Shown: positions 40,313-49,415, counted from the first letter of the stretch. The stretch: 64,000 nucleotides of DNA from Paraniabella hibiscisoli (GCF_022512515.1 NZ_JAKWBK010000005.1:1-64000); one strand, 5' to 3'. Numbers and translations are program-made. Notes: generated by a model not told the origin, from the letters alone.

Positions 40313-40746
40313 TTACATTCGGTTAATTAGAAAAGTAAGCGGTTGCTTTCTATAAGATCTAACCGCTTTTTCATTAAGCAAAGCTGGAATCCATCTGCCG
40401 GACTTTTTGATAACCCGAATAGTTTCTTCCTCCATACCATAGCCCATATCAGTAAGTTTCGAGAAATCAGTCAAAGAGCCGTCAGTATTGATAACAAAAC
40501 CAATTACCACAGTATAAGTTCCATAAGGTGCTCCATTATTTACGGGTACCCGCATGTTGAGGTTCCTTTGCACATGGTTTAGCCAGGAGCCCCGGTAAGC
40601 CGCTTTTTGATCCACCTTCTCATAAATGGTAGAGTCAGCCTTAAAAACAGTAGTGTCTGCCTTTGAAACTTGTGCGGTTAGGTTTGCATAATACAACAAA
40701 CTCATCAACAAAAATATTGAAGTACACAATGGTGTTTTTTACTCAT
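40313..40746 (-). CDS. TonB C-terminal-domain protein, exported, one frameshift
   Basis: A 144-residue protein with a signal peptide recovered by adding one A in the run at 40735-40740 (MSKKTPLCTSIFLLMSLLYYANLTAQ). The rest resembles the TonB/TolA C-terminal domain: YGTYTVVIGFVINTDGSLTDFSKLTDMGYGMEEETIRVIKKSGRWIPA. Without a membrane anchor and proline-rich linker it is not a full energy transducer; such short proteins are frequent in Bacteroidota and of unknown role. Confidence 0.8.
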
Positions 40747-40804
40747 AAGATTTTAATATAGAAGACTAATATAGTAAAACTGCATCACAGCAACCTGTTT
40801 TTAT

Positions 40805-41631
40805 TTATGGTTTCCTGATTTTCATTTCATCAAAATAGCTTCTGAAGAATAACAATTGATGTTTGATCGAATTTTTCCAGTATGGCCAGGCATGGCCGCC
40901 GGGCCGCTCCGTATAGTCATGCGGAATTTTTAGCGCCAGCATTTTTTGATGCAGGGCTTTATTGGTTTCATAAAAAAATCATCCACACCACAATCGAAAA
41001 TAATAGCAATGGAATCTTTCGGATAGTTTTCAATGGCTTCAGCTACTGTATAATCTTTCCAGTCAAAGCCCGCCGAGTCAGGATTGCCGATAAGATGCTG
41101 TATATTCCATTTATTAGCAAACGGCCTTATATCCACGCCGCCGCTCATACTGCCGCAGGCTCCAAAAGTATCCGCATGACGAAAGCCCAGGAATAAGCCT
41201 CCATGCCCACCCATGCTCAAACCAGTAATAGCTCTGCCATGCCGGTTTTGCTGTGTTTTATAATGGGCGTCAATGTAAGCTGGTACTTCTTTGTTGATAT
41301 AGGTTTCGTACCGAATAGCGGGGTTTATTTTACTATCAAAATACCAGCTGTCAGCACTTCCGTCAGGGCATACTATCATCAATTGGTACTGGTCGGCATA
41401 AGCCTGCAATTCGGGCACCCGGATGATCCAGGTGGCGTATTTTCCACCAGCTCCATGCAGCAGGTACACAACAGGGAACGCGCTGGCCTTCGCATAGCTT
41501 TGGGGCTTGATCACTACGCAGGCCGCACTTTTGTTCATAGCATCACTGTATATATTAACCGTATCAACGGTGGCGGCATGCGAGAAAAATGCTATACCCA
41601 ACAACACGGTCAGAATCACTGATTTTTTCAT
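40805..41631 (-). CDS. Secreted alpha/beta-hydrolase esterase (esterase D / feruloyl-esterase-like), one frameshift
   Basis: An exported esterase: signal peptide MKKSVILTVLLGIAFFSHA, then an esterase D type alpha/beta hydrolase. The nucleophile elbow is GLSMGG, an Asp lies in FDCGVDDFF, and the catalytic His in RPGGHAWPYW becomes visible only after adding one T in the run near 40974-40980. Repaired length is 275 residues, stop at 40805-40807. Relatives include acetyl-xylan and feruloyl esterases and S-formylglutathione hydrolase; the signal peptide favours a polysaccharide or environmental ester. Confidence 0.88.
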
Positions 41632-41709
41632 TATTGCTTTTTTAATCACTTTACCAAAACGATTGCATGAATGAGTCAGAATAGTTTAAAGATAAGGATC
41701 TGCCGGGCA

Positions 41710-41732
41710 TAAAAAACCTCCCGGAAGGGAGG
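41710..41732 (-). terminator. Terminator of lpdA
   Basis: On the minus strand CCTCCC (41732-41727) pairs with GGGAGG (41722-41717) around a TTCC loop and runs into T6, 25 bases after the lpdA stop. Confidence 0.85.
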
Positions 41733-41757
41733 CTTACTTATTAACCCAATTCAATTA

Positions 41758-43161
41758 TTATAAGTGTATTGCTTCACCGTAAGCTACTTCAATAGCATCT
41801 TTCACACTCTCACTGATAGTGGGGTGCGGGTGAATGGCGTTTAATACTTCATGGTAAGTAGTTTCCAGTTTACGGCCTACCACTGTTTCAGAAATGATCT
41901 CTGTAACATTGTAACCGATCATGTGTGTACCTAACCATTCGCCGTATTTGGCGTCAAAGATCACTTTTACAAAACCTTCAGCATGACCCGCGGCGCTGGC
42001 TTTACCGCTGGCGCTTAACGGGAATTTACCTACTTTAATTTCATAACCAGCTTCTTTCGCTTTTGCTTCTGTAAAGCCTACGCTTGCTACTTCGGGATAG
42101 CAATAAGTACAACCTGGTACATTGTTATAATCTATGGCTTCAGGCTGATGTTTGTACTTGCCTTCAGCATGCGCAATCGCCTCAACACAAATGATCGCTT
42201 CTTTACTCGCTACGTGTGCCAGCGCCTGGCCGGGAACACAATCCCCGATAGCATATACGCCCGCTACATTGGTTTTATAAAATTTATCTACGTTGATTTT
42301 TCCTTTTTCGGTTTTAACACCTACAGTTTCCAAACCAATACCTTCAATATTTGCAGCAACGCCCACAGCGCTCAATACCACATCTGCTTCCAGCACTACT
42401 TCACCATTAGCCGTTTTTACTTTAGCTTTTACACCGCTACCGCTGGTATCTACCGAAGTAACTTCGCTGCTGGTTAAGATATCAATACCTTGTTTTTTCA
42501 GGTTTTTCTCCAGTTCTTTTGAAATGTCTTCATCTTCAACCGGAACAATGCGCGGTAAAAATTCTACCACGGTCACTTTAGAACCAATGCTGTTATAGAA
42601 ATAACCAAACTCAATACCTATCGCGCCACTACCTACTACAATAATACTTTTAGGTTGCTGGGGTAACACCATTGCCTCGCGGTAACCAATGATCTTTTTA
42701 CCGTCCTGCTTTAAAGCAGGTAACTCACGGCTGCGGCCACCTGTTGCAATAACGATATGTTTACCTTCTACAATCTGTGTTTTCCCGTCAGCGCCTTTTA
42801 CTTCTACCTGGCCTTTGGTTTTTAAGCTACCAAAGCCCATTACCACGTCAATTTTATTTTTACGCATCAAAAACTGAACACCTTTGCTCATTTTATCTGC
42901 TACACCACGGCTACGTTTTACAATAGCTTCGAAGTTGGGTTTACCCGTCGCTTCAATTCCAAAATCCTGCGCATGCTTAATGTCGTTGTACACCTGCGCA
43001 CTCTTTAATAAAGCTTTAGTAGGAATACAACCCCAGTTTAAGCAAATACCTCCCAGGCTTTCCTTTTCAATAATTGCGGTTTTTAAACCCAGTTGAGATG
43101 CCCTGATAGCCGCTACGTAACCGCCCGGACCGCTTCCCAACACTACTACATCGTATGCCAT
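41758..43161 (-). CDS. lpdA: Dihydrolipoyl dehydrogenase
   Basis: The E3 subunit of pyruvate and 2-oxoglutarate dehydrogenase complexes, reoxidising dihydrolipoamide with NAD+. The 467-residue intact protein shows FAD motif VVLGSGPGGYVAAIRA, redox disulfide GGICLNWGCIPTKALL, NAD motif SIIVVGSGAIGIEFGYFY, second FAD motif GVYAIGDCVPG and the C-terminal HPHPTISE with the catalytic His. It is a single gene with its own terminator. Confidence 0.96.
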   Translation of the reverse strand: MAYDVVVLGSGPGGYVAAIRASQLGLKTAIIEKESLGGICLNWGCIPTKALLKSAQVYNDIKHAQDFGIEATGKPNFEAIVKRSRGVADKMSKGVQFLMRKNKIDVVMGFGSLKTKGQVEVKGADGKTQIVEGKHIVIATGGRSRELPALKQDGKKIIGYREAMVLPQQPKSIIVVGSGAIGIEFGYFYNSIGSKVTVVEFLPRIVPVEDEDISKELEKNLKKQGIDILTSSEVTSVDTSGSGVKAKVKTANGEVVLEADVVLSAVGVAANIEGIGLETVGVKTEKGKINVDKFYKTNVAGVYAIGDCVPGQALAHVASKEAIICVEAIAHAEGKYKHQPEAIDYNNVPGCTYCYPEVASVGFTEAKAKEAGYEIKVGKFPLSASGKASAAGHAEGFVKVIFDAKYGEWLGTHMIGYNVTEIISETVVGRKLETTYHEVLNAIHPHPTISESVKDAIEVAYGEAIHL

Positions 43162-43459
43162 GTGTTATTAATTTTATTTTAATTTGATAGTAAGAACAAT
43201 TTTTTAGTACCGGCAGTTTAAAACCGGCCCTTTTTGTTTAAGAACTCTTCAAAGGCGTTTTCCGAACCCTTTTTGTCACAGACCCGGTTTCGAACAATTG
43301 GCGGCCTGAACAACGAGTATTAAACCCTGCGAATTTAGCTGAATTAGAGTAAATGACAAAGGGGTACAACAGTGGCTGGAATCTTAGTGATAAATACCAT
43401 CAGAAAAGGGGAAACTACATCCTCTGTACAGAAATTAAAGCCGGGAAAAAGAAAAAACC
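43162..43459. other. Intergenic region between divergent lpdA and MarR-GNAT genes
   Basis: No gene recognised. A weak inverted repeat near 43208-43226 (CCGG…CCGG) precedes a T-rich stretch but serves no obvious transcript. Promoter elements for lpdA are not clear. Confidence 0.4.
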
Positions 43460-43491
43460 TATTTTTGTATAACTGGTTATGTAATTAATTA
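43460..43491 (+). promoter_or_regulatory. Promoter and putative operator of the MarR-GNAT gene
   Basis: TATTTTTG at 43460-43467 fully matches the -7 consensus. A perfect palindrome TAATTAATTA lies at 43482-43491, between the predicted transcription start and the ATG at 43499, a typical place for a MarR autoregulatory site. The operator role is inferred. Confidence 0.55.
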
Positions 43492-43498
43492 TATAGTT

Positions 43499-44452
43499 AT
43501 GGATTTTTTTGAAAGAACAGGTAAAATGGCTTTAGGGAGCCGCTTGCGTTTACTGGCCGGTAAGGTTACAGCGGATGCCGAGGGCATTTATCAATTGTAC
43601 GGGGTTGATTTTTCGCCCAAGTGGTTTCCGTGTGTTTTTATCCTGGCTGAAGATGGAGGAAAGACCATCACGGAAATTGCTGTAGAAATTGGTCATTCAC
43701 AACCTTCGGTAACGAAAATTATTAAGGAAATGGCTAAGGCCGGCCTGGTAAAGGATAACCTTAAATCAGATGATAAACGCAGAAATATTACGGGGCTGAG
43801 TGAAAAAGGTAAAAAACTGGCTGCTAAAATTGAAGTACAGGGAGGTGATATAGACCTCGCTATTGAGAATATGATGGCAGAAGCCACTCACGATCTCTGG
43901 CAGGCGTTGGCAGAGTGGGAGGAGCTGCTGGATCGAAAATCGCTGCTTAGCAGAGTGCAGGAGCAGAAGAAGCTGAGGGAAAGTAAAGATGTAGCCATCG
44001 TTCCGTATCAACCCGGGTATCAGTCTGCTTTTAAAGCATTGAATGAAGAATGGATATCGAGGTACTTTGAAATGGAAGAGGCCGACCATAAGGCTTTGGA
44101 TAACCCCAAGGAATACATATTGGATCCGGGCGGACAAATACTGGTAGCGCTCTACCAAGGTGAACCAGTGGGTGTATGTGCCCTAATCAAAATGAAGGAT
44201 TCGGCCTATGATTTCGAGATGGCCAAAATGGCGGTATCGCCTAAGGCGCAGGGGAAAAATATTGGTTGGTTACTGGGTCAGGCTGTTATACATAGTGCCA
44301 GGGAAATGGGGGCTTCTACCATTTACCTGGAGAGCAATACGATGTTGAAGCCAGCTATTAACCTGTATTATAAAATGGGATTCAAAAAAGTTATGGGTCT
44401 CCCTACGCCTTACAAGCGTTGCAATATTCAGATGGTGTTAGCGCTTAAATAG
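43499..44452 (+). CDS. MarR-type regulator fused to a GNAT acetyltransferase
   Basis: A 317-residue intact fusion. The N-terminal ~145 residues form a winged-helix MarR domain (ITEIAVEIGHSQPSVTKIIKEMAKAGLV recognition helices, then the wing DDKRRNITGLSEKG). The C-terminal ~150 residues are a GNAT domain (DFEMAKMAVSPKAQGKNIGWLLGQAVIHSAREMGASTIYLESN). Such bifunctional proteins are known across bacteria; what is acetylated or sensed is not known. The gene has its own promoter with a nearby palindrome and is followed by phzF after 61 bases. Confidence 0.9.
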   Translation: MDFFERTGKMALGSRLRLLAGKVTADAEGIYQLYGVDFSPKWFPCVFILAEDGGKTITEIAVEIGHSQPSVTKIIKEMAKAGLVKDNLKSDDKRRNITGLSEKGKKLAAKIEVQGGDIDLAIENMMAEATHDLWQALAEWEELLDRKSLLSRVQEQKKLRESKDVAIVPYQPGYQSAFKALNEEWISRYFEMEEADHKALDNPKEYILDPGGQILVALYQGEPVGVCALIKMKDSAYDFEMAKMAVSPKAQGKNIGWLLGQAVIHSAREMGASTIYLESNTMLKPAINLYYKMGFKKVMGLPTPYKRCNIQMVLALK

Positions 44453-44513
44453 TAACACAGGTAGTACATTAGCGCTGTGGGAGTATACGGTTGAATCAGC
44501 AAAAATAAAAATC

Positions 44514-45308
44514 ATGAAATTAACTATTTACCAGGTTGATGCATTTACCGATGCCGTATTTAAAGGAAATCCGGCTGCAGTATGCCCGCTTACAGAGTGG
44601 TTGCCGGATGATCTTATGTTGGAAATTGCAGCAGAAAACAATCTGGCTGAAACCACCTTTTATGTTCCGAATGAAAACGGTTTTGAAATACGCTGGTTTA
44701 CGCCTTCTACCGAAGTTGATCTTTGCGGACATGCTACCCTGGCTGCTGCATTTGTTTTGCACCATTGCGAAAACTACCGGGAAAATACCATTAACTTTTA
44801 TTCTCCGAGAAGTGGTTCATTACCCGTAACCGTTTGTCAAAATAAGTTCGTGCTGAACTTTCCGGCAGATGCATTTGTGGAAATAGCAGTAACAGAAGAA
44901 TTCGCAGCTATGACCAACGGCAGACCTATAGCGGCCTTCAAGGGGAAAACTGACTACATGCTGGTATTTGAAAAACAGGAAGATATTGAGATGATGCAAC
45001 CCAATTTGCCAGCGATAGCAGGTTTAGATGCAAGAGGGATCATTGTAACTGCAAAAGGTACAATCCATGATTTTGTTTCCCGCTTTTTTGCACCCGCAGT
45101 TGGCGTAAATGAAGACCCTGTTACAGGTTCTGCTCATACTACATTGACACCCTATTGGGCAGGCGAGCTTCATAAAACCGGGTTGAAAGCCTGTCAGCTT
45201 TCTAAACGGGGCGGGGAAATAGCATGTCGTTTAGAAGGAGACAGGGTAGAACTCTCTGGCGAAGCTGTGCTGTACATGAAAGGAGAAATATTTTTGGGAG
45301 ATCACTAA
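44514..45308 (+). CDS. PhzF-family isomerase
   Basis: A 264-residue intact member of the PhzF family, with the start YQVDAFTDAVFKGNPAAVCPL, the catalytic Glu region NNLAETTFYV, DLCGHATLAAAFVL and the second-half motif GVNEDPVTGSAHTTLTPYW. These are the hallmark diaminopimelate-epimerase-like repeats. PhzF itself isomerises a phenazine precursor, but most homologues, including this one without phz genes, have unknown substrates. Confidence 0.92.
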   Translation: MKLTIYQVDAFTDAVFKGNPAAVCPLTEWLPDDLMLEIAAENNLAETTFYVPNENGFEIRWFTPSTEVDLCGHATLAAAFVLHHCENYRENTINFYSPRSGSLPVTVCQNKFVLNFPADAFVEIAVTEEFAAMTNGRPIAAFKGKTDYMLVFEKQEDIEMMQPNLPAIAGLDARGIIVTAKGTIHDFVSRFFAPAVGVNEDPVTGSAHTTLTPYWAGELHKTGLKACQLSKRGGEIACRLEGDRVELSGEAVLYMKGEIFLGDH

Positions 45309-45381
45309 CTCCTATAACCTGGTAAACCTATCGTTTAAAGGTTATTGCTCCTTTGCAAATCTCGCTAAAGCCACTGAAGAG

Positions 45382-46234
45382 TTAGCGTTTTAGCGCCCTT
45401 ATCCATTGTTCCCTGATCGTTTTTGGGCCAGGGGAAGCTCCTTGTCCAGATCGGTAAAACGACATTCTAGGGCAATCATTCCTTTGTATCCAATTCTTTG
45501 TAAAGCGTAGAAGTAAGGAGTAAAGTCATCGCCGGCTATGCCCGGGGCCGAACGGGTGGCTTTTTCGCCGATATCGCAATGATAAACGAGGGAGCCGCCT
45601 TCCAGGATAATAGATGCCGGTTCATTTTCACGCATCATGTGATAAATATCCACGCAAATTTTATAATTAGGATGATTAACAGCCCTGGCTACCTCGATAC
45701 ACTCTTTTATTGTATTCAGGAAATTACATTCTTCCCTGTTCTGGCTTTCCAGCGTCAGCACAATATTATGGCGGGCAGCTATGGGTGCCAGCTTTTTCCG
45801 ATGGACACAAACTGTTTAAAAGCGGAGTCTTTTGAAAAGCCTTCAGGGATCATGCGGGAGGCACCGCTGCCGAAAACAATGATGGGAATACCCTGGCTTT
45901 GGGCTCTTTTAAAAACAGTTGTGGCATAAGCGATAATTCTTTGCTCATTCACCTCGGGGCCTGTGGTTTTAATAGAGCCCGGAATGAATACATTGGCTGC
46001 TAAAACTTTAACATCAGACTTTTTAATTTTTTCGCCGTTATTAAAAATACTATCCGCCTGTAAAGGCTGCAAAGCATCAGACACCGTTGGCTGTATGAAG
46101 GCATAGTCGTATTTATTAACCACTGCTGATTTGTCGAGGTTGGCGCAAACACCCAATAGCGGAACCTCCTGCGCAAATATATAACAGGGTAAAGCCAGCA
46201 AGCTGGCAATAAGGCAGGCAATCTTTTGGATCAT
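45382..46234 (-). CDS. Exported sugar phosphate isomerase/epimerase-like TIM-barrel protein, two frameshifts
   Basis: An AP-endonuclease-2-type TIM barrel (xylose-isomerase-like) with a signal peptide (MIQKIACLIASLLALPCYIFAQ), common in Bacteroidota secreted isomerase/epimerase homologues. Metal-site segments are visible: LTLESQNREECNFL (Glu), KICVDIYHMMREN (Asp/His), VYHCDIGEK (His) and MIALECRF (Glu). Frame breaks near 45795 and 45421 are one missing base each; repair gives 284 residues ending …REQWIRALKR. It starts 9 bases after the DinB gene upstream, likely one transcript. Substrate unknown. Confidence 0.85.
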
Positions 46235-46243
46235 AATGATGGT

Positions 46244-46753
46244 TTAGAGGCCGTATTTTTCTTTTAAAATTCGTTGATGATGAAGCCAGTGGCCTTCGAT
46301 AATAAATCCCCAGCAAAGCGTTTTAATAGGATTCCTGTTAATGATACCGGTTCGTTCAAGGTCCTCCCGGGTAAGGCCTTCAAATAATAGGAGGGTAGTA
46401 CGCCTTACCAGTAAAAACTCTTCTACCAGGCTTGCCAATGTTCTGCGATTGACTGCTACGGTAGCCGCGTAATCATCCTGCTCAAAACCTGGTAATGACT
46501 GTTGCTCACCACGCGCATGAGATAAGGCCCGGTAAGCAAAAATGCGCTCAGTATCAATACAATGCTGTAAAACCTCTTTTACCGTCCATTTACCTTCGGC
46601 ATAGGCAAAATCAGACAAGGTGTCGGGGATTGTGTGGAGAAAACCTTCCAGGCTTTTTAATGACCGGGAAAGAACGCTTTGCACATCGGTACCAGCCGCA
46701 AGACTGATATAAGTATCGTAAAAGGCAGGGTAGTCGCCGGTTTGTGGACGCAT
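46244..46753 (-). CDS. DinB-family protein
   Basis: A 169-residue four-helix-bundle DinB/YfiT-type protein. The three metal-binding histidines are placed as usual: VLQHCIDTERIF near residue 64 and HWLHHQRILK at the end. Family members are putative metal-dependent thiol transferases or hydrolases of unclear substrate. Intact. It is first of a two-gene unit with the TIM-barrel gene. Confidence 0.88.
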   Translation of the reverse strand: MRPQTGDYPAFYDTYISLAAGTDVQSVLSRSLKSLEGFLHTIPDTLSDFAYAEGKWTVKEVLQHCIDTERIFAYRALSHARGEQQSLPGFEQDDYAATVAVNRRTLASLVEEFLLVRRTTLLLFEGLTREDLERTGIINRNPIKTLCWGFIIEGHWLHHQRILKEKYGL

Positions 46754-46910
46754 TTTTTGGGTAAATATAACAGGATAAGCCCTGAATTGTAAATCATTGA
46801 CAATATGGCAAACTATTACAAACAGAGTAATTAATTTTTTTGCTTTGCAAATCGGTAAATACAGCCCTCATAACATGGCAGAGAAATTTCTATAACACCG
46901 CCGTTATTAA

Positions 46911-47277
46911 CTATTTTTCGAAGTAGATACATTGTATCTGTTGTTTCTTTCTAATAAGATGGCCAAAAGACGTGAATTGACTATTTCCAATTGGTTTATT
47001 ACTTAGAGAACCTTTATGGGCCGTTGCGAATGTCTTTAAAAGAGGATAATTGATGTTTGTAGCAGCTAGAATCTCGTAGGTAGAGTCGGCATAAATATTC
47101 ATAATAGCGCCGTTCTCTACTTTGTTCCAGCTTCCTGGAGGTCCGGACGATCTATAATTTTCTACGTATAACCATTTGCCTGTAAGTGGACCAGTGCTTT
47201 CAAGAGAATCTTTCTCATTTTTTTATCGCACGCTATAATAGTTAGTATTAGGAAGGTCAGTGTTGATATTTTTTCAT
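46911..47277 (-). CDS. Small lipoprotein, lipocalin-like, recovered across two frameshifts
   Basis: Adding one A in the run at 47269-47274 and one in the run at 47218-47224 (both T runs on the plus strand) gives a 122-residue lipoprotein: MKKISTLTFLILTIIACDKKNEKDSLES with a clear lipobox Cys, then LTGKWLYVENYRSSGPPGSWNKV and ADSTYEI. The GKW…Y pattern followed by short beta segments resembles small lipocalin-like lipoproteins of Bacteroidota. A full -7 element lies upstream at 47328-47335, which supports it. Function unknown. Confidence 0.75.
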
Positions 47278-47327
47278 AAAACTTTAGCTTTCTACTTTTT
47301 ATGCTGCATGTTTTTCAAGCAACGCAC

Positions 47328-47335
47328 CAAATATA
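47328..47335 (-). promoter_or_regulatory. -7 element of the lipoprotein gene
   Basis: The minus strand reads TATATTTG, fully matching TAnnTTTG, about 50 bases before the ATG at 47277. Confidence 0.5.
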
Positions 47336-47497
47336 CGTTCGAAATTATTTATTTCCTGATATTTGGATCAGCTTAATATTTTAGTATCGAGAATAATATT
47401 TCTAGTTTTGCGACTAGCTACTTAGTTACTTTCAAGAGCTAAATAACTGGATGAAAAAAATCTTTCTAAAATAGATTTCATTACCCCGGAAATCCCT

Positions 47498-47505
47498 TAC
47501 CTTTG
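47498..47505 (+). promoter_or_regulatory. -7 element of the rpmB-rpmG-ftsY operon
   Basis: TACCTTTG, the commonest form of the element in this window, lies 20 bases before the rpmB ATG at 47526. The upstream -33 region is only TTTC-like. Confidence 0.6.
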
Positions 47506-47525
47506 CAATCCAAAAATTTTTTATT

Positions 47526-47762
47526 ATGGCAAGAGTATGTCAGGTTACGGGTAAGACGCCAGTGAGTGGTCATAAAGTATCTCACTCAAACATTAAAACT
47601 AAGCGTAGATTCTTACCAAATTTACAGACTAAGAAGTTTTACCTGGTTGAGGAAGATAAATGGATTACGTTGAAATTGTCTACTGATGCTATCCGCACCA
47701 TTAACAAAAACGGCCTCTACTCTGTAGTAAAACAACTGCGCGCGAAAGGCGAGAAAATCTAA
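47526..47762 (+). CDS. rpmB: 50S ribosomal protein L28
   Basis: A 78-residue basic ribosomal protein (MARVCQVTGKTPVSGHKVSHSNIKTKRRFLPNLQ). Length and opening are typical of L28. First in an operon with rpmG, a DUF4295 protein and ftsY. Confidence 0.97.
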   Translation: MARVCQVTGKTPVSGHKVSHSNIKTKRRFLPNLQTKKFYLVEEDKWITLKLSTDAIRTINKNGLYSVVKQLRAKGEKI

Positions 47763-47782
47763 TTTTTTAAAAGCAACATACC

Positions 47783-47971
47783 ATGGCAAAGAAAGCGAAA
47801 GGCAACAGAGTTCAGGTAATATTGGAGTGCACCGAGCACAAAACCAGCGGACAGCCTGGTACAAGCCGTTATATTACCGTAAAAAATAAAAAGAACAATC
47901 CTGAAAGATTGGAGTTGAAAAAATTCAACCCGATTTTGAAGAAAGTGACTGTTCATAAAGAGATCAAGTAA
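47783..47971 (+). CDS. rpmG: 50S ribosomal protein L33
   Basis: A 62-residue protein (MAKKAKGNRVQVILECTEHK…RYITVKNKKNNPERLELKKFNP) with the L33 pattern. It keeps one Cys of the zinc ribbon (LECTEH) but not the second pair, so it is a zinc-independent form. It lies 20 bases after rpmB. Confidence 0.97.
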   Translation: MAKKAKGNRVQVILECTEHKTSGQPGTSRYITVKNKKNNPERLELKKFNPILKKVTVHKEIK

Positions 47972-47974
47972 TTT

Positions 47975-48038
47975 AGTTGATAAGTTAACAGGTTAACAAG
48001 TTAACGCTATACCTTATCAACATATCAACATATTTAAC
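47975..48038. repeat. Octamer array in two inverted halves inside the rpmG-ftsY operon
   Basis: Four units of RGTTRAYR (AGTTGATA, AGTTAACA, GGTTAACA, AGTTAACG) at 47975-48006 are followed after a short spacer by reverse-complement units (CTTATCAA, CATATCAA and a degenerate one) at 48013-48038. GTTGATAAG (47976-47984) can pair with CTTATCAAC (48013-48021), so the mRNA may form a hairpin between rpmG and the DUF4295 gene. Confidence 0.75.
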
Positions 48039-48056
48039 TTTTCAATTTAACACAAA

Positions 48057-48230
48057 ATGGCAAAAGCAGCTTCTAAAAACTCGAAGGTAAAAGACGCCAA
48101 AGCAGCAGCAGAAAGTAAGAACTGGACTAAAGTGATCCGTGCTGTGCGTAGCCCTAAAACAGGTGCTTACACTTTTAAAGAGCAGATTGTTCACAAAGAG
48201 AAAGTAAAAGACTTTTTAGCTCAAAAGTAA
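48057..48230 (+). CDS. DUF4295 family small protein
   Basis: A 57-residue basic protein (MAKAASKNSKVKDAKAAAESKNWTKVIRAVRSPKTG…). Genes of this type stand between rpmG and ftsY throughout Bacteroidota, which suggests a ribosome-associated role, but the function is not known. Intact; 26 bases after the octamer array. Confidence 0.85.
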   Translation: MAKAASKNSKVKDAKAAAESKNWTKVIRAVRSPKTGAYTFKEQIVHKEKVKDFLAQK

Positions 48231-48371
48231 TTTTGGCTGATCATAATATTTAGCAAGGCTATTCGTGAATGCGGATGGCTTTTGTTGTTTTGGGTAGCAG
48301 GTTATTGGGTTTAATATTTCAAATTGGGTTTTGTATATTGAACTTTAAATAGAAAACTTTAAACTTTTAGC

Positions 48372-49337
48372 ATGAGTTTCTTAAAAAAGCTGTTTGGGAA
48401 AAAAGAAAAAGAGTCGCTGGACCAGGGTTTGCAAAAAACCAAGGAAGGCTTTTTCAGTAAGATCACCAAAGCTATTGCGGGAAAAAGTACGGTAGATGAG
48501 GAAGTACTGGATAACCTGGAAGAGGCATTGGTGAGCGCAGATGTAGGAGTAGAAACTACTGTACGCATTATTAAAAAGATTGAGGAAAGAGTAGCCCGTG
48601 ATAAATACCTGGGCACATCTGAACTGAATAAAATGCTGCAGGAGGAGATCGAAAATATACTGGTGGATGCCCCCAGCGCAGACAGCTACACTTTCGACAG
48701 TCCTATGCCAGCGAAACCTTATATTGTTTTGGTGGTAGGAGTAAACGGGGTAGGTAAAACCACTACCATTGGAAAGCTGGCACATAATTTTAAGAAGGCC
48801 GGTAAATCGGTATTGCTGGGAGCTGCGGATACATTCCGTGCTGCCGCAGTGGATCAGCTAACCATCTGGAGCGAAAGAGTAGGAGTGCCGATCGTAAAAC
48901 AGGCCATGGGCAGCGATCCGGCGGCTGTTGCTTTCGATACAGCGCAAAGCGCTGTAAGCCGCCAAAGCGATGTGGTATTGATCGATACAGCCGGTCGTTT
49001 ACATAATAAAGCGCATTTAATGGACGAGCTGAATAAGATCAAAAGGGTGATCCAGAAATTTATACCAGAAGCGCCTCACGAGGTACTTTTAGTATTGGAT
49101 GGCTCTACAGGACAAAACGCACTGGAACAAGCCAAGCATTTTACAGCTGCTACAGATGTTACGGCGATGGCTATTACCAAGCTGGATGGTACAGCTAAAG
49201 GTGGCGTAGTACTGGCTATTGCAGACCAGTTTAAAATACCGGTTAAGTTTATCGGTGTAGGAGAGAAGGCTGAAGACCTGCTGGTATTTGATAAACATGA
49301 ATTTGTGGATAGCTTGTTCAGCCTGAAAGAACAGTAA
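48372..49337 (+). CDS. ftsY: Signal recognition particle receptor FtsY
   Basis: The SRP receptor GTPase, targeting ribosomes to the inner membrane. The 321-residue intact protein has the helical N domain with a short basic leader (MSFLKKLFGKKEKESL), then the G domain: G1 VGVNGVGKTTTIGKLA, DTFRAAAVDQL, G3 DTAGRLHNKAHLMDEL, G4 TKLDGTAKGG and the closing GVGEKAEDLLVFD. It lacks the long acidic A domain of E. coli FtsY, as usual in this phylum. Confidence 0.97.
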   Translation: MSFLKKLFGKKEKESLDQGLQKTKEGFFSKITKAIAGKSTVDEEVLDNLEEALVSADVGVETTVRIIKKIEERVARDKYLGTSELNKMLQEEIENILVDAPSADSYTFDSPMPAKPYIVLVVGVNGVGKTTTIGKLAHNFKKAGKSVLLGAADTFRAAAVDQLTIWSERVGVPIVKQAMGSDPAAVAFDTAQSAVSRQSDVVLIDTAGRLHNKAHLMDELNKIKRVIQKFIPEAPHEVLLVLDGSTGQNALEQAKHFTAATDVTAMAITKLDGTAKGGVVLAIADQFKIPVKFIGVGEKAEDLLVFDKHEFVDSLFSLKEQ

Positions 49338-49357
49338 TAAATTATCTATACAATAGC

Positions 49358-49397
49358 AAAGTGGCTGTCTCGTAAACACGGGCAGCCACTTTTTTTA
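49358..49397 (+). terminator. Terminator after ftsY
   Basis: AAAGTGGCTG (49358-49367) pairs with CAGCCACTTT (49383-49392), with a further small hairpin in the loop, and T tract to 49396. It lies 20 bases after the ftsY stop and faces the convergent MFS gene. Confidence 0.85.
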
Positions 49398-49415
49398 TAG
49401 GAGAAGAACGGATGA

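Noticed and set aside
40313..40746. Full energy-transducing TonB for the nearby receptor
   Set aside because: It has a cleavable signal peptide and lacks the membrane anchor and Pro-rich linker, so it cannot couple ExbBD to the outer membrane in the usual way.
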